DNA of 64,000 nucleotides from Sphingomonas jejuensis (GTDB lineage Bacteria; Pseudomonadota; Alphaproteobacteria; Sphingomonadales; Sphingomonadaceae), in assembly GCF_011927695.1 (NCBI RefSeq), contig NZ_JAATJE010000001.1, forward strand, positions 1,612,001 through 1,676,000, written 5' to 3'. The position numbers were made by a program, and so were the translations under genes. The notes beneath the pieces were generated by a model that was not told where the DNA came from, ran no database searches, and worked only from the letters and a program-made list of their open reading frames with translations. Positions 37,586-46,813 of the stretch are shown in pieces (positions within the stretch are counted from its first letter, which is position 1; each line of letters opens with the position of its first letter).

Positions 37586-38448
37586 CCGAGCGGTGGCTGA
37601 TCACCGGCGCGGCGGGGTTCATCGGTCAGCGTCTTGTCGCGACCCTCGCCGCGAGCGGCCTGTCCGTGGTCGGATGGCGTCGTTCCGATGCCGACCTTAC
37701 CGACCCCTGCGCTGTGCGGCGCGCCCTGGAGCCACTCTCCCCGACGCATATCGTTCACCTGGCGGCAGGGCCATCCGCGCCGGAAACGGCTGACTGGCGC
37801 TATGTTGCCGATGCCGTCGGCATGGTCACCAACCTTGCCGCCTCGATGCCCGACCACTGCAGATTGCTGCACACCGGAAGCATGGCGGAATTCGGCTATG
37901 CCGGCCGGTTCAACGAGCGCGTCGTCTGCCGCCCCAACAGCGCTTATGGTGTTGCCAAGGCTGCCGCCACCGACCGGGCCATGACTTTGCGGCAAATCAC
38001 CGACCGCAAGATCGGCGTGGCGCGGCTCTTCGGCGTCTATGGAGCTGGCGAGGCGCCGCGCCGGCTGATCCCCCACGTCGTCAAGGAATTGACGGCAGGG
38101 CAGCGCGTACCGCTCAGCGCAGGTACCCAGGTCAGGGATTTCGTTCACGTCGACGACGTATGCACGACGCTAATTGCGCTGGCCCGTCATGCCGAAATGC
38201 CGGCGTTGGTGAATGTGGGGACCGGCATGGGCGTATCCGTTCGACAGGTCTGTGAGACGATCGCAGACGCGCTGGGCGTATCGCGCGCCCTGCTCGGCTT
38301 CGGCGAGCTGCCGTACCGCGCGGTGGATGAAGACCATCTCGTTGCCGAGACTGGCTTGCTTGCACGCTACGCCCCCATTCCACCGCAGCGCTGGCTTGAT
38401 CCGGCAATGTTCGCCCGGGACATCCAAAGCGCGTTGGCCGCACAGTAA
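37582..38448 (+). CDS. SDR nucleotide-sugar reductase/epimerase
   Basis: 288-residue extended SDR: WLITGAAGFIGQRLV nucleotide loop, HLAAGPSAPE, catalytic SMAEFG-x and SAYGVAKAAAT (Tyr/Lys), and DFVHVDDVCTTLI. It starts GTGA-overlapped with the glycosyltransferase. Being next to rfbF and rfbG, it probably reduces the C-4 ketone of CDP-4-keto-6-deoxyhexose to a CDP-6-deoxyhexose. Product stereochemistry is not predictable from sequence. Confidence 0.72.
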   Translation: MTERWLITGAAGFIGQRLVATLAASGLSVVGWRRSDADLTDPCAVRRALEPLSPTHIVHLAAGPSAPETADWRYVADAVGMVTNLAASMPDHCRLLHTGSMAEFGYAGRFNERVVCRPNSAYGVAKAAATDRAMTLRQITDRKIGVARLFGVYGAGEAPRRLIPHVVKELTAGQRVPLSAGTQVRDFVHVDDVCTTLIALARHAEMPALVNVGTGMGVSVRQVCETIADALGVSRALLGFGELPYRAVDEDHLVAETGLLARYAPIPPQRWLDPAMFARDIQSALAAQ

Positions 38449-38461
38449 TCGGAAACTTTCA

Positions 38462-39748
38462 ATGAAAATTGTCATGCTGTGCGAGTTCTATAACGAGGAA
38501 CTCGACTATCAGGAGGTCATGCTCGCGAAATACTACCGCAGCCTCTGTCACGAAGTCGTCGTGATTGCTGGCGCGACGACGTCCGTTTACGATTATATGT
38601 CCGGGAAAGGTAGTCCGCACGTCCAAACGATAGAGGAGGGGCGCTATGCACGGATCTACCGCATGCCCATCCGCATGACCGTAATGAAAAAGATCGTTAT
38701 CTATCAAAGCGTCCGGAAAATAATCGATATTGAGAGCCCCGATCTGCTATATTTCCATGATATAATTCCGAATATGCTGGAAGGGTTGAGCTATTTACGG
38801 AAGAACCCGGAAGTCTGCGCAATCATGGACTATCATGCAGATTTCTCCAATTCCGGTGCGACACGATTGTCACGCTTACTCCTGCATCGTCTTTCCCGCC
38901 GCCTCGTATTGGCGCGTATCCGTTCCCACCTGTCGGCAATCCTGCCGATCGTACCCGGGTCACAGCGGTTCCTGGCTGACCTGTACGGCGTTCCAGCAAC
39001 CGAAACCGAACTTTTCCCGCTCGGCGTCGACATGCTCGAGGTCGCGGCGACGCATGAAAGCGGCGCCCGCACGACGATCCGTCGTGCGCTCGGCATTCCC
39101 GACGATGCACTGGTCGTCTTCACCGGCGGCAAGCTGACCCCTTTGAAGCGCACCGAAGAAGTCCTGCGGGCGGTCGCCTTGCTGGATAATCCCCGTATCC
39201 ACGTCATCGTTGTCGGCAGCGTTACCGGAAACCCCGGCTACCAAACGTTGCTGCGGGAAATCCCGGCAAAGTCCGTGCATTTCGTGGGATGGCAGGACAG
39301 GCTGGGCGTCTATCGCCACCAGGCTGCGAGCGATCTGGCGATCTTCCCCGCCAGCCAGTCGGTGCTATGGCAGCAATCAACCGGGATGGGCCTGCCCTTG
39401 GTCGTCAGCGAAGGCAGCGGCTCGGGCCGGGCCCGGCAGGATGTCGGCTATATGAACCGCGGCAATATCCATGTCCTCGATCCCGCCCAGGAATTGGCGC
39501 CGCAGATCGCCGCGTTTCTGTCCGCCTGCCATGACGATCCCGGCATCCTTTCCGGCATGTCGGCGGCCGCAGAAGCCGTGACGCGCACGCTACTGAGTTA
39601 TGATCGGCTCGCCCGGCGGACGATCGAGATCACAAACGTGCACCGTCAATCGCTTGGCGCCGCGCCGCTAGCGGTCGACGCCTGCGCACCTGCCGATCAT
39701 TGCTCGGCGACTGGCTCTGGCGGCAGCAAGGCCGCGCTGGCGACATAG
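38462..39748 (+). CDS. GT4-type glycosyltransferase
   Basis: 428 residues starting at ATG 38462 (MKIVMLCEFYNEELDYQE), 13 bp after the reductase gene. A GT-B layout is visible: acceptor half with YFHDIIPNMLEGL, then LVVFTGGKLTPLKRTEEVLRA and a donor half with FVGWQDRLGVYRHQAASDLAIFP and QSTGMGLPLVV. More divergent than the other two transferases. The 3' end overlaps the convergent flippase gene by 52 bp, and its last 20 or so residues (rich in Ala, Ser, Gly) look like read-through rather than domain. Confidence 0.75.
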   Translation: MKIVMLCEFYNEELDYQEVMLAKYYRSLCHEVVVIAGATTSVYDYMSGKGSPHVQTIEEGRYARIYRMPIRMTVMKKIVIYQSVRKIIDIESPDLLYFHDIIPNMLEGLSYLRKNPEVCAIMDYHADFSNSGATRLSRLLLHRLSRRLVLARIRSHLSAILPIVPGSQRFLADLYGVPATETELFPLGVDMLEVAATHESGARTTIRRALGIPDDALVVFTGGKLTPLKRTEEVLRAVALLDNPRIHVIVVGSVTGNPGYQTLLREIPAKSVHFVGWQDRLGVYRHQAASDLAIFPASQSVLWQQSTGMGLPLVVSEGSGSGRARQDVGYMNRGNIHVLDPAQELAPQIAAFLSACHDDPGILSGMSAAAEAVTRTLLSYDRLARRTIEITNVHRQSLGAAPLAVDACAPADHCSATGSGGSKAALAT

Positions 39749-41010
39749 CCAGCCACGAAATACACGACGTAGGCGACGAACGTGGCGATCGACAGAGCGA
39801 TCGTTGCGCCGACGAGATCGAGCGCCAGAAGCTTCACCGACAGCAGCGCCAACAGTGTGCCCCCCAGATTCGCGGCGCTGAACCAGAAGCGCAGATGCGG
39901 CTTCGTCGTCAGCGCGAAAACGCGTGCAACCGGGGCGACCGCGAGGTTCATGATCGCCGCTGGTGCCATGATCGCCGCCAGCACGCCGGCCTGACGCCAT
40001 TCGGGGCCAAAGATCAATGCGAACAGCGCCGGGCTGGCGATCATCAGCGGCACGCCGACCAGCGTGCCTGCCCCCGCCAGCAACAGCACGCTTCGCATAA
40101 AGAAAGGCCGGACCCGATCGGGAGCGAACCGCACGTCGCGTGCCTGCCGGGCGTAAAAGATGTCGCTGAGGCTGCGAAAGACGAACGCAACCGGCAAATC
40201 GAGCGTTCGCCGCATCAGGAAGAATATGCCGAGCCCGCTCGGGCCGAAAAAATATGCGAGCGCTGCCGATTGAGCAAAGCCCACACCACTGTCCAGCGTC
40301 TGCGATGGCAGCAGCAACAGGGGAAATTGGTTATAGCGATGCAGCGTCGCACGCAGATCTGCGCGCGGATAGCGCCGGCAGGCCAGGTAGAGCCCTTGCC
40401 ATTTCCGATAGCGCGCAAGATGCCAGAGGTTTGCGATACGTCCGGCCAGTTCCCCCGATGCCAGCCCGCCCCAGGACGCCCCGATCAACCCTGTGCCCAC
40501 CTGGGTAATGCCGCGAGCAAGGTTTAAGGTGACGCTGGCCTTTCCGATCACGATCGTGCGGTCTTCGCGGATCATCCAGTTCTGGCAAAGCTGCACCATG
40601 GCCTGAGCGAACAACAGGGCGATCAGCAGCAGGGCGCAAGAGGGCGGCAGATCGCCGAACCCGCCAATCTCTTGCCACGATAACAAAGCGAGCAGAATGC
40701 CAATCAGCGGCACGGCGATCAAAACGATGGCCCCGGACGCGATCGTCAGCCGCCGTGCGTCATCCTCGTTTGCAGCGGCAGGGATCGCAAAATCATAATT
40801 GAGGAACATCAGTCCGGCAGCAGTCACCGCGAACGTATAGAATAGTCCGTACAAGCCGAACTCAGCCGGCGTGAAGAAACGGCCAAGCAGAGGCCCCGTC
40901 AGAAGGTATACGCTTTGTCCGATGGCAGTATATGCCATCATGCTGCCGACGCTGCGCGTAAAGGGTGAACGGATCAGTTCGCGGGTTCGCCAGATACTGC
41001 TTCGCAGCAT
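39697..41010 (-). CDS. wzx: Wzx-type oligosaccharide flippase
   Basis: 437-residue MATE/MVF-fold membrane protein with about 12 helices: SMMAYTAIGQSVYLLTGPLLGRFFTPAEFGLYG at the start is typical of Wzx/RfbX. It moves the undecaprenyl-linked repeat unit across the inner membrane. Last gene of the wbpA-B-D-E-wzx leftward operon, 11 bp after wbpE. The 3' end overlaps the convergent glycosyltransferase gene. Confidence 0.85.
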   Translation of the reverse strand: MLRSSIWRTRELIRSPFTRSVGSMMAYTAIGQSVYLLTGPLLGRFFTPAEFGLYGLFYTFAVTAAGLMFLNYDFAIPAAANEDDARRLTIASGAIVLIAVPLIGILLALLSWQEIGGFGDLPPSCALLLIALLFAQAMVQLCQNWMIREDRTIVIGKASVTLNLARGITQVGTGLIGASWGGLASGELAGRIANLWHLARYRKWQGLYLACRRYPRADLRATLHRYNQFPLLLLPSQTLDSGVGFAQSAALAYFFGPSGLGIFFLMRRTLDLPVAFVFRSLSDIFYARQARDVRFAPDRVRPFFMRSVLLLAGAGTLVGVPLMIASPALFALIFGPEWRQAGVLAAIMAPAAIMNLAVAPVARVFALTTKPHLRFWFSAANLGGTLLALLSVKLLALDLVGATIALSIATFVAYVVYFVAGYVASAALLPPEPVAEQ

Positions 41011-41021
41011 GATATGAAGCG

Positions 41022-42134
41022 TCAGCGCGCCGTTGCCCCGCCGAGGACATCCACGATACGCGCCTGTACGTCTGCGGCGATAAAGGGATGCATCGGCAAG
41101 CTCAGGACGGACGCCGCCGCATGCTCACTGTTCTCGAGGGAGCCGGCAATCCGACTGATGCCGGCATAAGCGGTCTGCCGGTGCAGCGGGATGGGATAAT
41201 GGATCGCGGTGGGGATGGAAGCAGCGGCAAGCGCGCCGGCCACGCGCTGCCGGTCCTCGATCAGAACCGTGAACTGTCCCCACACCGACGTGCGATCCTC
41301 CGCCACGCGGATCGTCCGTACGCCGGACATCGCGCCTAGCATCTCGAGGTACCGATCACCGATCGCAATGCGTGCGGCTACTTCGGCGTCGAAACTGTCA
41401 AGCTTGGCGAGCAGAACAGCGGCCTGAATGGTATCGAGCCGACCGCCTACCCCGATGCGGTCGTGCTGGTAGCGCTTCGCCTGGCCATGGACGCGTATCT
41501 CGCGCATGATCTGCGCCAGACCGACGTCAGTGGTGAATATTGCACCGCCGTCACCATAGCAGCCAAGCGGCTTGCTAGGAAAGAAGCTGGTGCAGCCGAT
41601 CATCGACACGCCGCAGCTTCGGCGTCCTTTGTACGCCGCGCCGAAGCTTTGCGCGGCATCCTCGATCACGATCAGGTCGTGTCGCTCGGCGATCGCGTTG
41701 ATCGCGTCCATATCCGCGCACTGCCCGTAGAGCGAAACCGGGATGATCGCCTTAGTTTTTGGCGTGATCGCAGCTTCGATCAGGCTCGCGTCGATGTTGC
41801 AGTCGGCGATATCGATATCGACAAAAACCGGTGTCGCGCCGACTATGGCGATGACCTCCGCCGTAGAGGCGAAAGTGAACGGCGTTGTGATGATTTCGTC
41901 ACCCGGCCCCACATCGAGCGCCATGAGCGCGATCAGCAGCGCCTCGGTCCCGGATGCGACGCCGATGCAGTGCGGCACATCTACATAGGTTGCTAGCCGA
42001 TCCTCAAGCTCGGCGATTTCGGGGCCCATGATATACCGACCATGGTCGAGGACCGCAGCGATCCGCGCATCGATGGCGGGCTTCAAGGCGCGATACTGGG
42101 CCTTGAGGTCGATGAGTTCGATGGTGTCAGCCAT
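41022..42134 (-). CDS. wbpE: DegT/DnrJ PLP aminotransferase, WbpE type
   Basis: 370-residue PLP-dependent sugar aminotransferase. ATG 42134 ([21 protein letters not shown]) is used because longer frames add a cysteine-rich non-homologous tail. [42 protein letters not shown] and the lysine segment [15 protein letters not shown] are present. It adds the C-3 amino group to the 3-keto uronate in UDP-GlcNAc3NAcA synthesis; the neighbours wbpA, wbpB and wbpD support this specific role. Confidence 0.9.
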   Translation of the reverse strand: MADTIELIDLKAQYRALKPAIDARIAAVLDHGRYIMGPEIAELEDRLATYVDVPHCIGVASGTEALLIALMALDVGPGDEIITTPFTFASTAEVIAIVGATPVFVDIDIADCNIDASLIEAAITPKTKAIIPVSLYGQCADMDAINAIAERHDLIVIEDAAQSFGAAYKGRRSCGVSMIGCTSFFPSKPLGCYGDGGAIFTTDVGLAQIMREIRVHGQAKRYQHDRIGVGGRLDTIQAAVLLAKLDSFDAEVAARIAIGDRYLEMLGAMSGVRTIRVAEDRTSVWGQFTVLIEDRQRVAGALAAASIPTAIHYPIPLHRQTAYAGISRIAGSLENSEHAAASVLSLPMHPFIAADVQARIVDVLGGATAR

Positions 42135-42684
42135 GTCGCACGCAATTTCCTGTATTGATCGTGTAGGTGTCGCCGCAGTCGCAGCGGACCTCTCCCTCGC
42201 CTTGCAGGCGCACACCACAGGCGCACATCCATCCGATCCGCCGGGCCGGCACACCGACCATCAGCGCATTTGCGGGCACATCGCGGTTCACGACGCTGCC
42301 GGCGCCAACGAACGCATGTTCACCGATCGTCACGCCGCAGACGATCGTACAGTTCGCGCCGAGCGTGGCACCGCGCCTGACCCGCGTCGGCCGATACTCG
42401 TCCTTCCGCGCAACGGCGGCACGGGGATTGTAGACGTTCGTGAAGACCATGCTGGGACCGCAGAACACGTCGTCTTCGAGCGTTACCCCGTCATAAACCG
42501 ATACGTTGTTCTGAACTTTTACATTGTCGCCTATGACGACGTCGTTAGCGACAAACACGTTCTGCCCGAGCGAGCAGCCCGACCCGATCCGGGCACCCGC
42601 GCAGACATGCACCCAATGCCAGATCCGCGTCCCCTCGCCGATGATGGCCCCGGCGTCGACGATCGCCGTGTCGTGGACGATCAT
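42127..42684 (-). CDS. wbpD: UDP-GlcNAc3NA N-acetyltransferase, WbpD type (hexapeptide repeat)
   Basis: 185-residue left-handed beta-helix acyltransferase with repeats such as [23 protein letters not shown]-like [15 protein letters not shown] and [17 protein letters not shown], the last typical of WbpD. Acetylates the C-3 amine of UDP-2-acetamido-3-amino-glucuronate. The C-terminal tail has four cysteines (CACG...CDCG), suggesting a small metal-binding extension. Overlaps wbpE by 8 bp and wbpB by 4 bp. Confidence 0.9.
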   Translation of the reverse strand: MIVHDTAIVDAGAIIGEGTRIWHWVHVCAGARIGSGCSLGQNVFVANDVVIGDNVKVQNNVSVYDGVTLEDDVFCGPSMVFTNVYNPRAAVARKDEYRPTRVRRGATLGANCTIVCGVTIGEHAFVGAGSVVNRDVPANALMVGVPARRIGWMCACGVRLQGEGEVRCDCGDTYTINTGNCVRHG

Positions 42685-43745
42685 TCCTCGCGTTCCAGCG
42701 GCAGCGGAACGCGCACGCCATCACGCGCCGACCGATAGATCGCGGTCAGCAGTTCGAGCGACTTCAGCCCGGATCGCCCGTCGGTCTCGGGTTCGGCCTG
42801 CCCGCGCAGCACGTCGATGACGTTGCGATAATAGAGCGGGTGACCAAAACCATAGACCGACGTCGTCTGATAGCTGACTTCGGCAATCGCCTCGTCGTCC
42901 GGATGCGGCTCGGTGAACTGCCATTGCTGGACTTCGTTGACAGCGACGCCGCCGATCCGCGCGGTTCCCTTTTCGCCCAGGATGGTGATGCTGCCTTCGA
43001 GATTCCTTGGATAGGTCAGCATCGTGACGCTCAAGCTGCCAAGCGCGCCCGAGCGCCAGCGCAAGCTGGCGACGGCGGTATCCTCTGCCTCGATCCGGCG
43101 CTCCAGTGTCGCCGAATAGGCCTGAACGCTCTCGACCGGACCGACCAGCCAGCTAAGCAGGTCAATATAGTGGCTGGCTTGGTTCATCAGTGCGCCGCCG
43201 TCGAACTCCCAGGTGCCCCGCCACTTGGCGGCATCGTAATAATCCTGAGGTCGCGTCCAAAAGACATTAAGGGTGACGAGATGGATTCGGCCGAACCGCC
43301 CGCTCTCCACCGCTCGCTTCAGCATCTGCAGCGTCGGGTTGCGACGGTTCTGCTTGACGACAAACAGACGTACGCCCGCCTTGTCGCATTCATGCACCAT
43401 TCGCAGACCATCGGACCAGCGCGTTGCCATCGGCTTTTCCGACACGACGTGCCGCCCGCTGCGCGCAATCGCGATCGCGTGGTTCGGGTGCAAGCCGCTC
43501 GGTGTCGCCACGATGACGGCGTCGGCGGTGGTGGTTGCCAGCATGGCGTCGAGCGAATTGTGCCCAGTCACGCCGCTTTGATCCACCGCCGCCGCCAGTG
43601 CCGCGGGATCGGTATCGCACACATCCACCAACTCGGCGTCATCGGCATGGGTCGCAAGCGCGGCGAGATGATTTTTGGCGATTCGCCCGCATCCGACGAG
43701 TGCGAAGCGAACCTTGTGATTTGTGACAGGAGTATAGCTGGGCAT
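42681..43745 (-). CDS. wbpB: Gfo/Idh/MocA oxidoreductase, WbpB type
   Basis: 354-residue NAD-dependent dehydrogenase. [20 protein letters not shown] nucleotide loop, [12 protein letters not shown] (Lys of the EKP motif) and the [18 protein letters not shown] segment. Oxidises C-3 of UDP-GlcNAcA, preparing it for WbpE. Lies 5 bp after wbpA. Confidence 0.9.
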   Translation of the reverse strand: MPSYTPVTNHKVRFALVGCGRIAKNHLAALATHADDAELVDVCDTDPAALAAAVDQSGVTGHNSLDAMLATTTADAVIVATPSGLHPNHAIAIARSGRHVVSEKPMATRWSDGLRMVHECDKAGVRLFVVKQNRRNPTLQMLKRAVESGRFGRIHLVTLNVFWTRPQDYYDAAKWRGTWEFDGGALMNQASHYIDLLSWLVGPVESVQAYSATLERRIEAEDTAVASLRWRSGALGSLSVTMLTYPRNLEGSITILGEKGTARIGGVAVNEVQQWQFTEPHPDDEAIAEVSYQTTSVYGFGHPLYYRNVIDVLRGQAEPETDGRSGLKSLELLTAIYRSARDGVRVPLPLEREE

Positions 43746-43750
43746 CGCGA

Positions 43751-45061
43751 TCAGGCCTTTACGACATTCGCCGCCATCGGCAGGCGTCCCCGACTGTCGA
43801 TCACGAGTGCGGCCTTGCTGGCGATCAGGTCATAATCAAAACGATCATGATCCGTGGCCAGCAGGATACAGTCAAACTCGGCGATGTTGTCTTGGGTCAG
43901 TTCCACGCTCGACAGTTCGAAATGATGCTGTCTCGTTTCGGGGAAGACCGGAACGTGCGGATCCGAATAGCTGACATCTGCGCCTGAATCGCGCAGCTTT
44001 TCCATCAGGATGACCGATGGAGATTCCCGCATATCATCGACGTTCTTCTTGTAGGCGATGCCGAGGACCAAGACCTTGCTGCCTTTCAGCGGCTTGCGCC
44101 GATCATTGAGCGCAGCAGCGGTTTTCATCATGACGTAATCGGGCATCGCCGAATTAACTTCCCCGGCCAACTCGATGAACCGGGTGTGGACGCCGTACTC
44201 ACGCGCTTTCCAGGTCAGGTAAAACGGGTCAATTGGGATGCAGTGCCCCCCCAGGCCCGGGCCGGGCTGATAGGCCGTGAAGCCAAACGGCTTCGTGGCG
44301 GCGGCCGCGATAACCTCATGGATGTCGATGTCGAGCTTGTCGGCGACAATCTTCATCTCGTTCACGAGACCGATATTAACCGCTCGGTGTATGTTCTCAA
44401 GCAGCTTGGTCAGCTCGGCCGCGCGGGTCGAGCTCACAGGCACCAGCCTGTCGATCACCTGGCCGTACAGAGCCATGCCGACCTCCAGACACGCTGGCGT
44501 ACGGCCGCCGACGATCTTCGGAATTGTATGGGTGGTGAAATCGGGATTGCCCGGATCCTCGCGCTCGGGCGAGTAGACCAGGAAGGTGTCTTGGCCCAGG
44601 GTGAACCCCTGCCGTTCAATGCGAGGCCCGAGTTCTTCGTCGGTGGTCCCGGGGTAGGTCGTGCTCTCCAACGACACGACCTGCCCCTTGCGCAGATGAG
44701 GCAGAAGCGATGCCATCGTGTCGAGGACGAAGGACAGGTCGGGCTCCCGGTGCTTGGTGAGCGGCGTCGGAACGCACAGGATCAGCGCGTCGGCCTCTCC
44801 GACCCGGGCAAAGTCCGTGGTCGCCTCGAAGCCTCGGCTTCTTGCATCCGCGATCGCACGGGATGGAATATGCTCAATCAGCGTCTCGCCGGCGTTCAGG
44901 CGCGTGACCTTGCCCGGATGGATGTCGAACCCGAGCACGGAATAGCCGATTTCGGAGAAGCGTAGCGCCAGCGGCAGCCCGACATAGCCCAAACCGACGA
45001 TCCCAATCGTCGCGGTTTTGTCGCTGAACTTCGCAATTAGGTCCGCATCAAACATAAACAC
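43751..45061 (-). CDS. wbpA: UDP-N-acetylglucosamine 6-dehydrogenase, WbpA type
   Basis: 436-residue UDP-sugar dehydrogenase. [44 protein letters not shown], and catalytic Cys in [16 protein letters not shown], plus [15 protein letters not shown] in the C-terminal UDP-binding domain. Makes UDP-GlcNAc-uronate, the entry point of the wbpABDE path. Start 45061 (an internal ATG at 45055 is possible). First gene of the leftward operon. Confidence 0.93.
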   Translation of the reverse strand: MFMFDADLIAKFSDKTATIGIVGLGYVGLPLALRFSEIGYSVLGFDIHPGKVTRLNAGETLIEHIPSRAIADARSRGFEATTDFARVGEADALILCVPTPLTKHREPDLSFVLDTMASLLPHLRKGQVVSLESTTYPGTTDEELGPRIERQGFTLGQDTFLVYSPEREDPGNPDFTTHTIPKIVGGRTPACLEVGMALYGQVIDRLVPVSSTRAAELTKLLENIHRAVNIGLVNEMKIVADKLDIDIHEVIAAAATKPFGFTAYQPGPGLGGHCIPIDPFYLTWKAREYGVHTRFIELAGEVNSAMPDYVMMKTAAALNDRRKPLKGSKVLVLGIAYKKNVDDMRESPSVILMEKLRDSGADVSYSDPHVPVFPETRQHHFELSSVELTQDNIAEFDCILLATDHDRFDYDLIASKAALVIDSRGRLPMAANVVKA

Positions 45062-45299
45062 TACAGCACCTTATCTGTTTCGGGATCATAATCGCCAGTG
45101 TTTGTGCGGCCGTTCGCACCGATCGACTTCCCCGAAGAACGTCGGGCTTCAGCACCACGGGAGTTTGGCTTCATTTTTCTGTCCGATCCACGCCGAACGT
45201 CGAGCCCCTAGCTACAGAAGAGGCCTCCTGTCGAGGCTCAAAGCTGTGCCAACAGCCCAAGTCGTTGCCGACCCGCCACGGTGCCGCTACAGCGCGAGG

Positions 45300-46118
45300 A
45301 TGGCGACGATAGCGATTACGGGCATTACGGGTCTGGCGGGCGGGCATGTGGCACAGGCGCTCCGCATGGCCGGGCACACGGTCATCGGGATCAGTCGTAG
45401 TGCGGCCCTTGATCGTGCGGGAAAACGGGTCCGTACCGTGCCAGACCTTGCCGACGCCGATGCGCTGGTGGAAGCGCTGGACGGATGCGGCATCGTCTTT
45501 CACTTCGCCGATCGCGCCGACCGCAAATCCTATCAGGAACAGGACGTCGGGTCTGCCGCTGCGGTCATCACGGCTATCAGGGCCGCTACTGCGCGTGCTG
45601 GCATCGATCGTATCGTGGCCGCGAGTTCGGTCTATGCCGAACGGACCGAACGGAATGATCGATACGCCCGTTCAAAGCGCGCGATGGAGGCCGTCGGCAT
45701 GGCCCCCGCGCCCGGCACGCCGGCATTGATCCTGCGCCTGCCGCCGCTGTACGGCCCCGGCGCACGCGGCGCGGTCCGGCATATCGCGCGGACGGTGGAA
45801 AAGGGATGGCCCCTACCCTTTGCGCTGGCGCGTGCGCCGCGCCGGTTTCTCTCGCTCGATGCGCTGGCGGACCTGTGCATCCACCTGAGCACGGCGAACG
45901 ACGGCGTGTTCCGTCGTGCAGCCGGACAGATCTTCGTCCCGGTCGAGGCGCGGCACGGTAGCCTTGCCGCCTTATCGCGGGCTCTGGGTCAGAGCAGGAC
46001 TCGCCTTCTGCCAGTGCCCGGCATCGATCGACTGCTGGAGGGCAAGGTCGCGGCGGGACAATTGGAAGCGGATCGTGACGCGCTCTTCAAAGCGGTCGGA
46101 TGGCAAGCGCGCCACTGA
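45300..46118 (+). CDS. SDR 4-ketoreductase, WbpV/WreQ-like
   Basis: 272-residue extended SDR from ATG 45300 (MATIAITGITGLAGGHVAQA). ASSVYAERTERNDRYARSKRAME carries the Ser and YxxxK residues; LRLPPLYGPGARG and FLSLDALADLCIHL are typical of nucleotide-sugar 4-ketoreductases. With the WbpM-like dehydratase and the initiating transferase next to it, it probably reduces UDP-4-keto-6-deoxy-GlcNAc to UDP-D-QuiNAc or D-FucNAc. It is convergent with the transferase gene (14 bp gap). Confidence 0.72.
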   Translation: MATIAITGITGLAGGHVAQALRMAGHTVIGISRSAALDRAGKRVRTVPDLADADALVEALDGCGIVFHFADRADRKSYQEQDVGSAAAVITAIRAATARAGIDRIVAASSVYAERTERNDRYARSKRAMEAVGMAPAPGTPALILRLPPLYGPGARGAVRHIARTVEKGWPLPFALARAPRRFLSLDALADLCIHLSTANDGVFRRAAGQIFVPVEARHGSLAALSRALGQSRTRLLPVPGIDRLLEGKVAAGQLEADRDALFKAVGWQARH

Positions 46119-46132
46119 CCGGCATTAAGGCA

Positions 46133-46714
46133 TTACAGCTTAGCCGCGTCCCCACGCCCGCTTCCCAGTCCAGTGCGGATCAACAGCTTGATGTCGCGCA
46201 TCGCCGACCAGTCTCCAAGATAGTCGCCGTCGGTCCGTGCGAGCAGTTCGGGTGTCGACATGTCGAGTCCTCGCACCTGCGACACGCCTGTGATTCCCGG
46301 CAGCAGGCGGTCGACGCCATACCGGCGCCGGCTTTCAGCCAGCTCGATCTGGCTTGGCAATCCGGGCCGGGGTCCGACAAAGCTCATGTCGCCGCAAAGC
46401 ACGTTCCAGAGCTGCGGCAGTTCATCCAGCTTTGTGCGGCGCATGAGCGCGCCCGTCCGCGTGATGTTGCCCCGTGCCGTTTCGTGAGATGGGCGATCGC
46501 CAGTCCCGATCCGCATCGTCCGCAACTTGACCAACCGAAAAGGCCGCTCGTCACGGCCAAGACGTGTCTGCACGAAGAAAGGGTTGGCGTGATCGTCGAA
46601 CCAGATCACCAACGCCGCCAGACCGCACGCCAGCGCTGCCGGGATCGCCAGCAGCAGCGCCAGCGTCAGGTCGAACATCCGCTTGCCGCCGCTACCCACC
46701 GAATCCTGTTGCAT
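46133..46714 (-). CDS. Initiating polyprenyl-phosphate sugar-1-P transferase (PglC/WreU-like)
   Basis: 193 residues from ATG 46714; a TTG at 46837 would add 41 weakly composed residues and overlap the divergent dehydratase gene, so I prefer 46714. GKRMFDLTLALLLAIPAAL is the re-entrant membrane helix; FVQTRLGRDERPFRLVKLRTM, TRTGALMRRTKLDELPQLWN and DMSFVGPRPGLPSQ are the bacterial sugar transferase signatures. It loads the first sugar phosphate on undecaprenyl phosphate. The minimal length matches the monotopic PglC class. Confidence 0.85.
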   Translation of the reverse strand: MQQDSVGSGGKRMFDLTLALLLAIPAALACGLAALVIWFDDHANPFFVQTRLGRDERPFRLVKLRTMRIGTGDRPSHETARGNITRTGALMRRTKLDELPQLWNVLCGDMSFVGPRPGLPSQIELAESRRRYGVDRLLPGITGVSQVRGLDMSTPELLARTDGDYLGDWSAMRDIKLLIRTGLGSGRGDAAKL

Positions 46715-46813
46715 GGCACCGGCCGGTACGGACGGTACCGTTGACTGGTCAAGTATGCTTCGCGCCGGTAAGGACGGCCCATCAGTTCCAGAACGCAAAG
46801 TTGCCGGGTCGAC

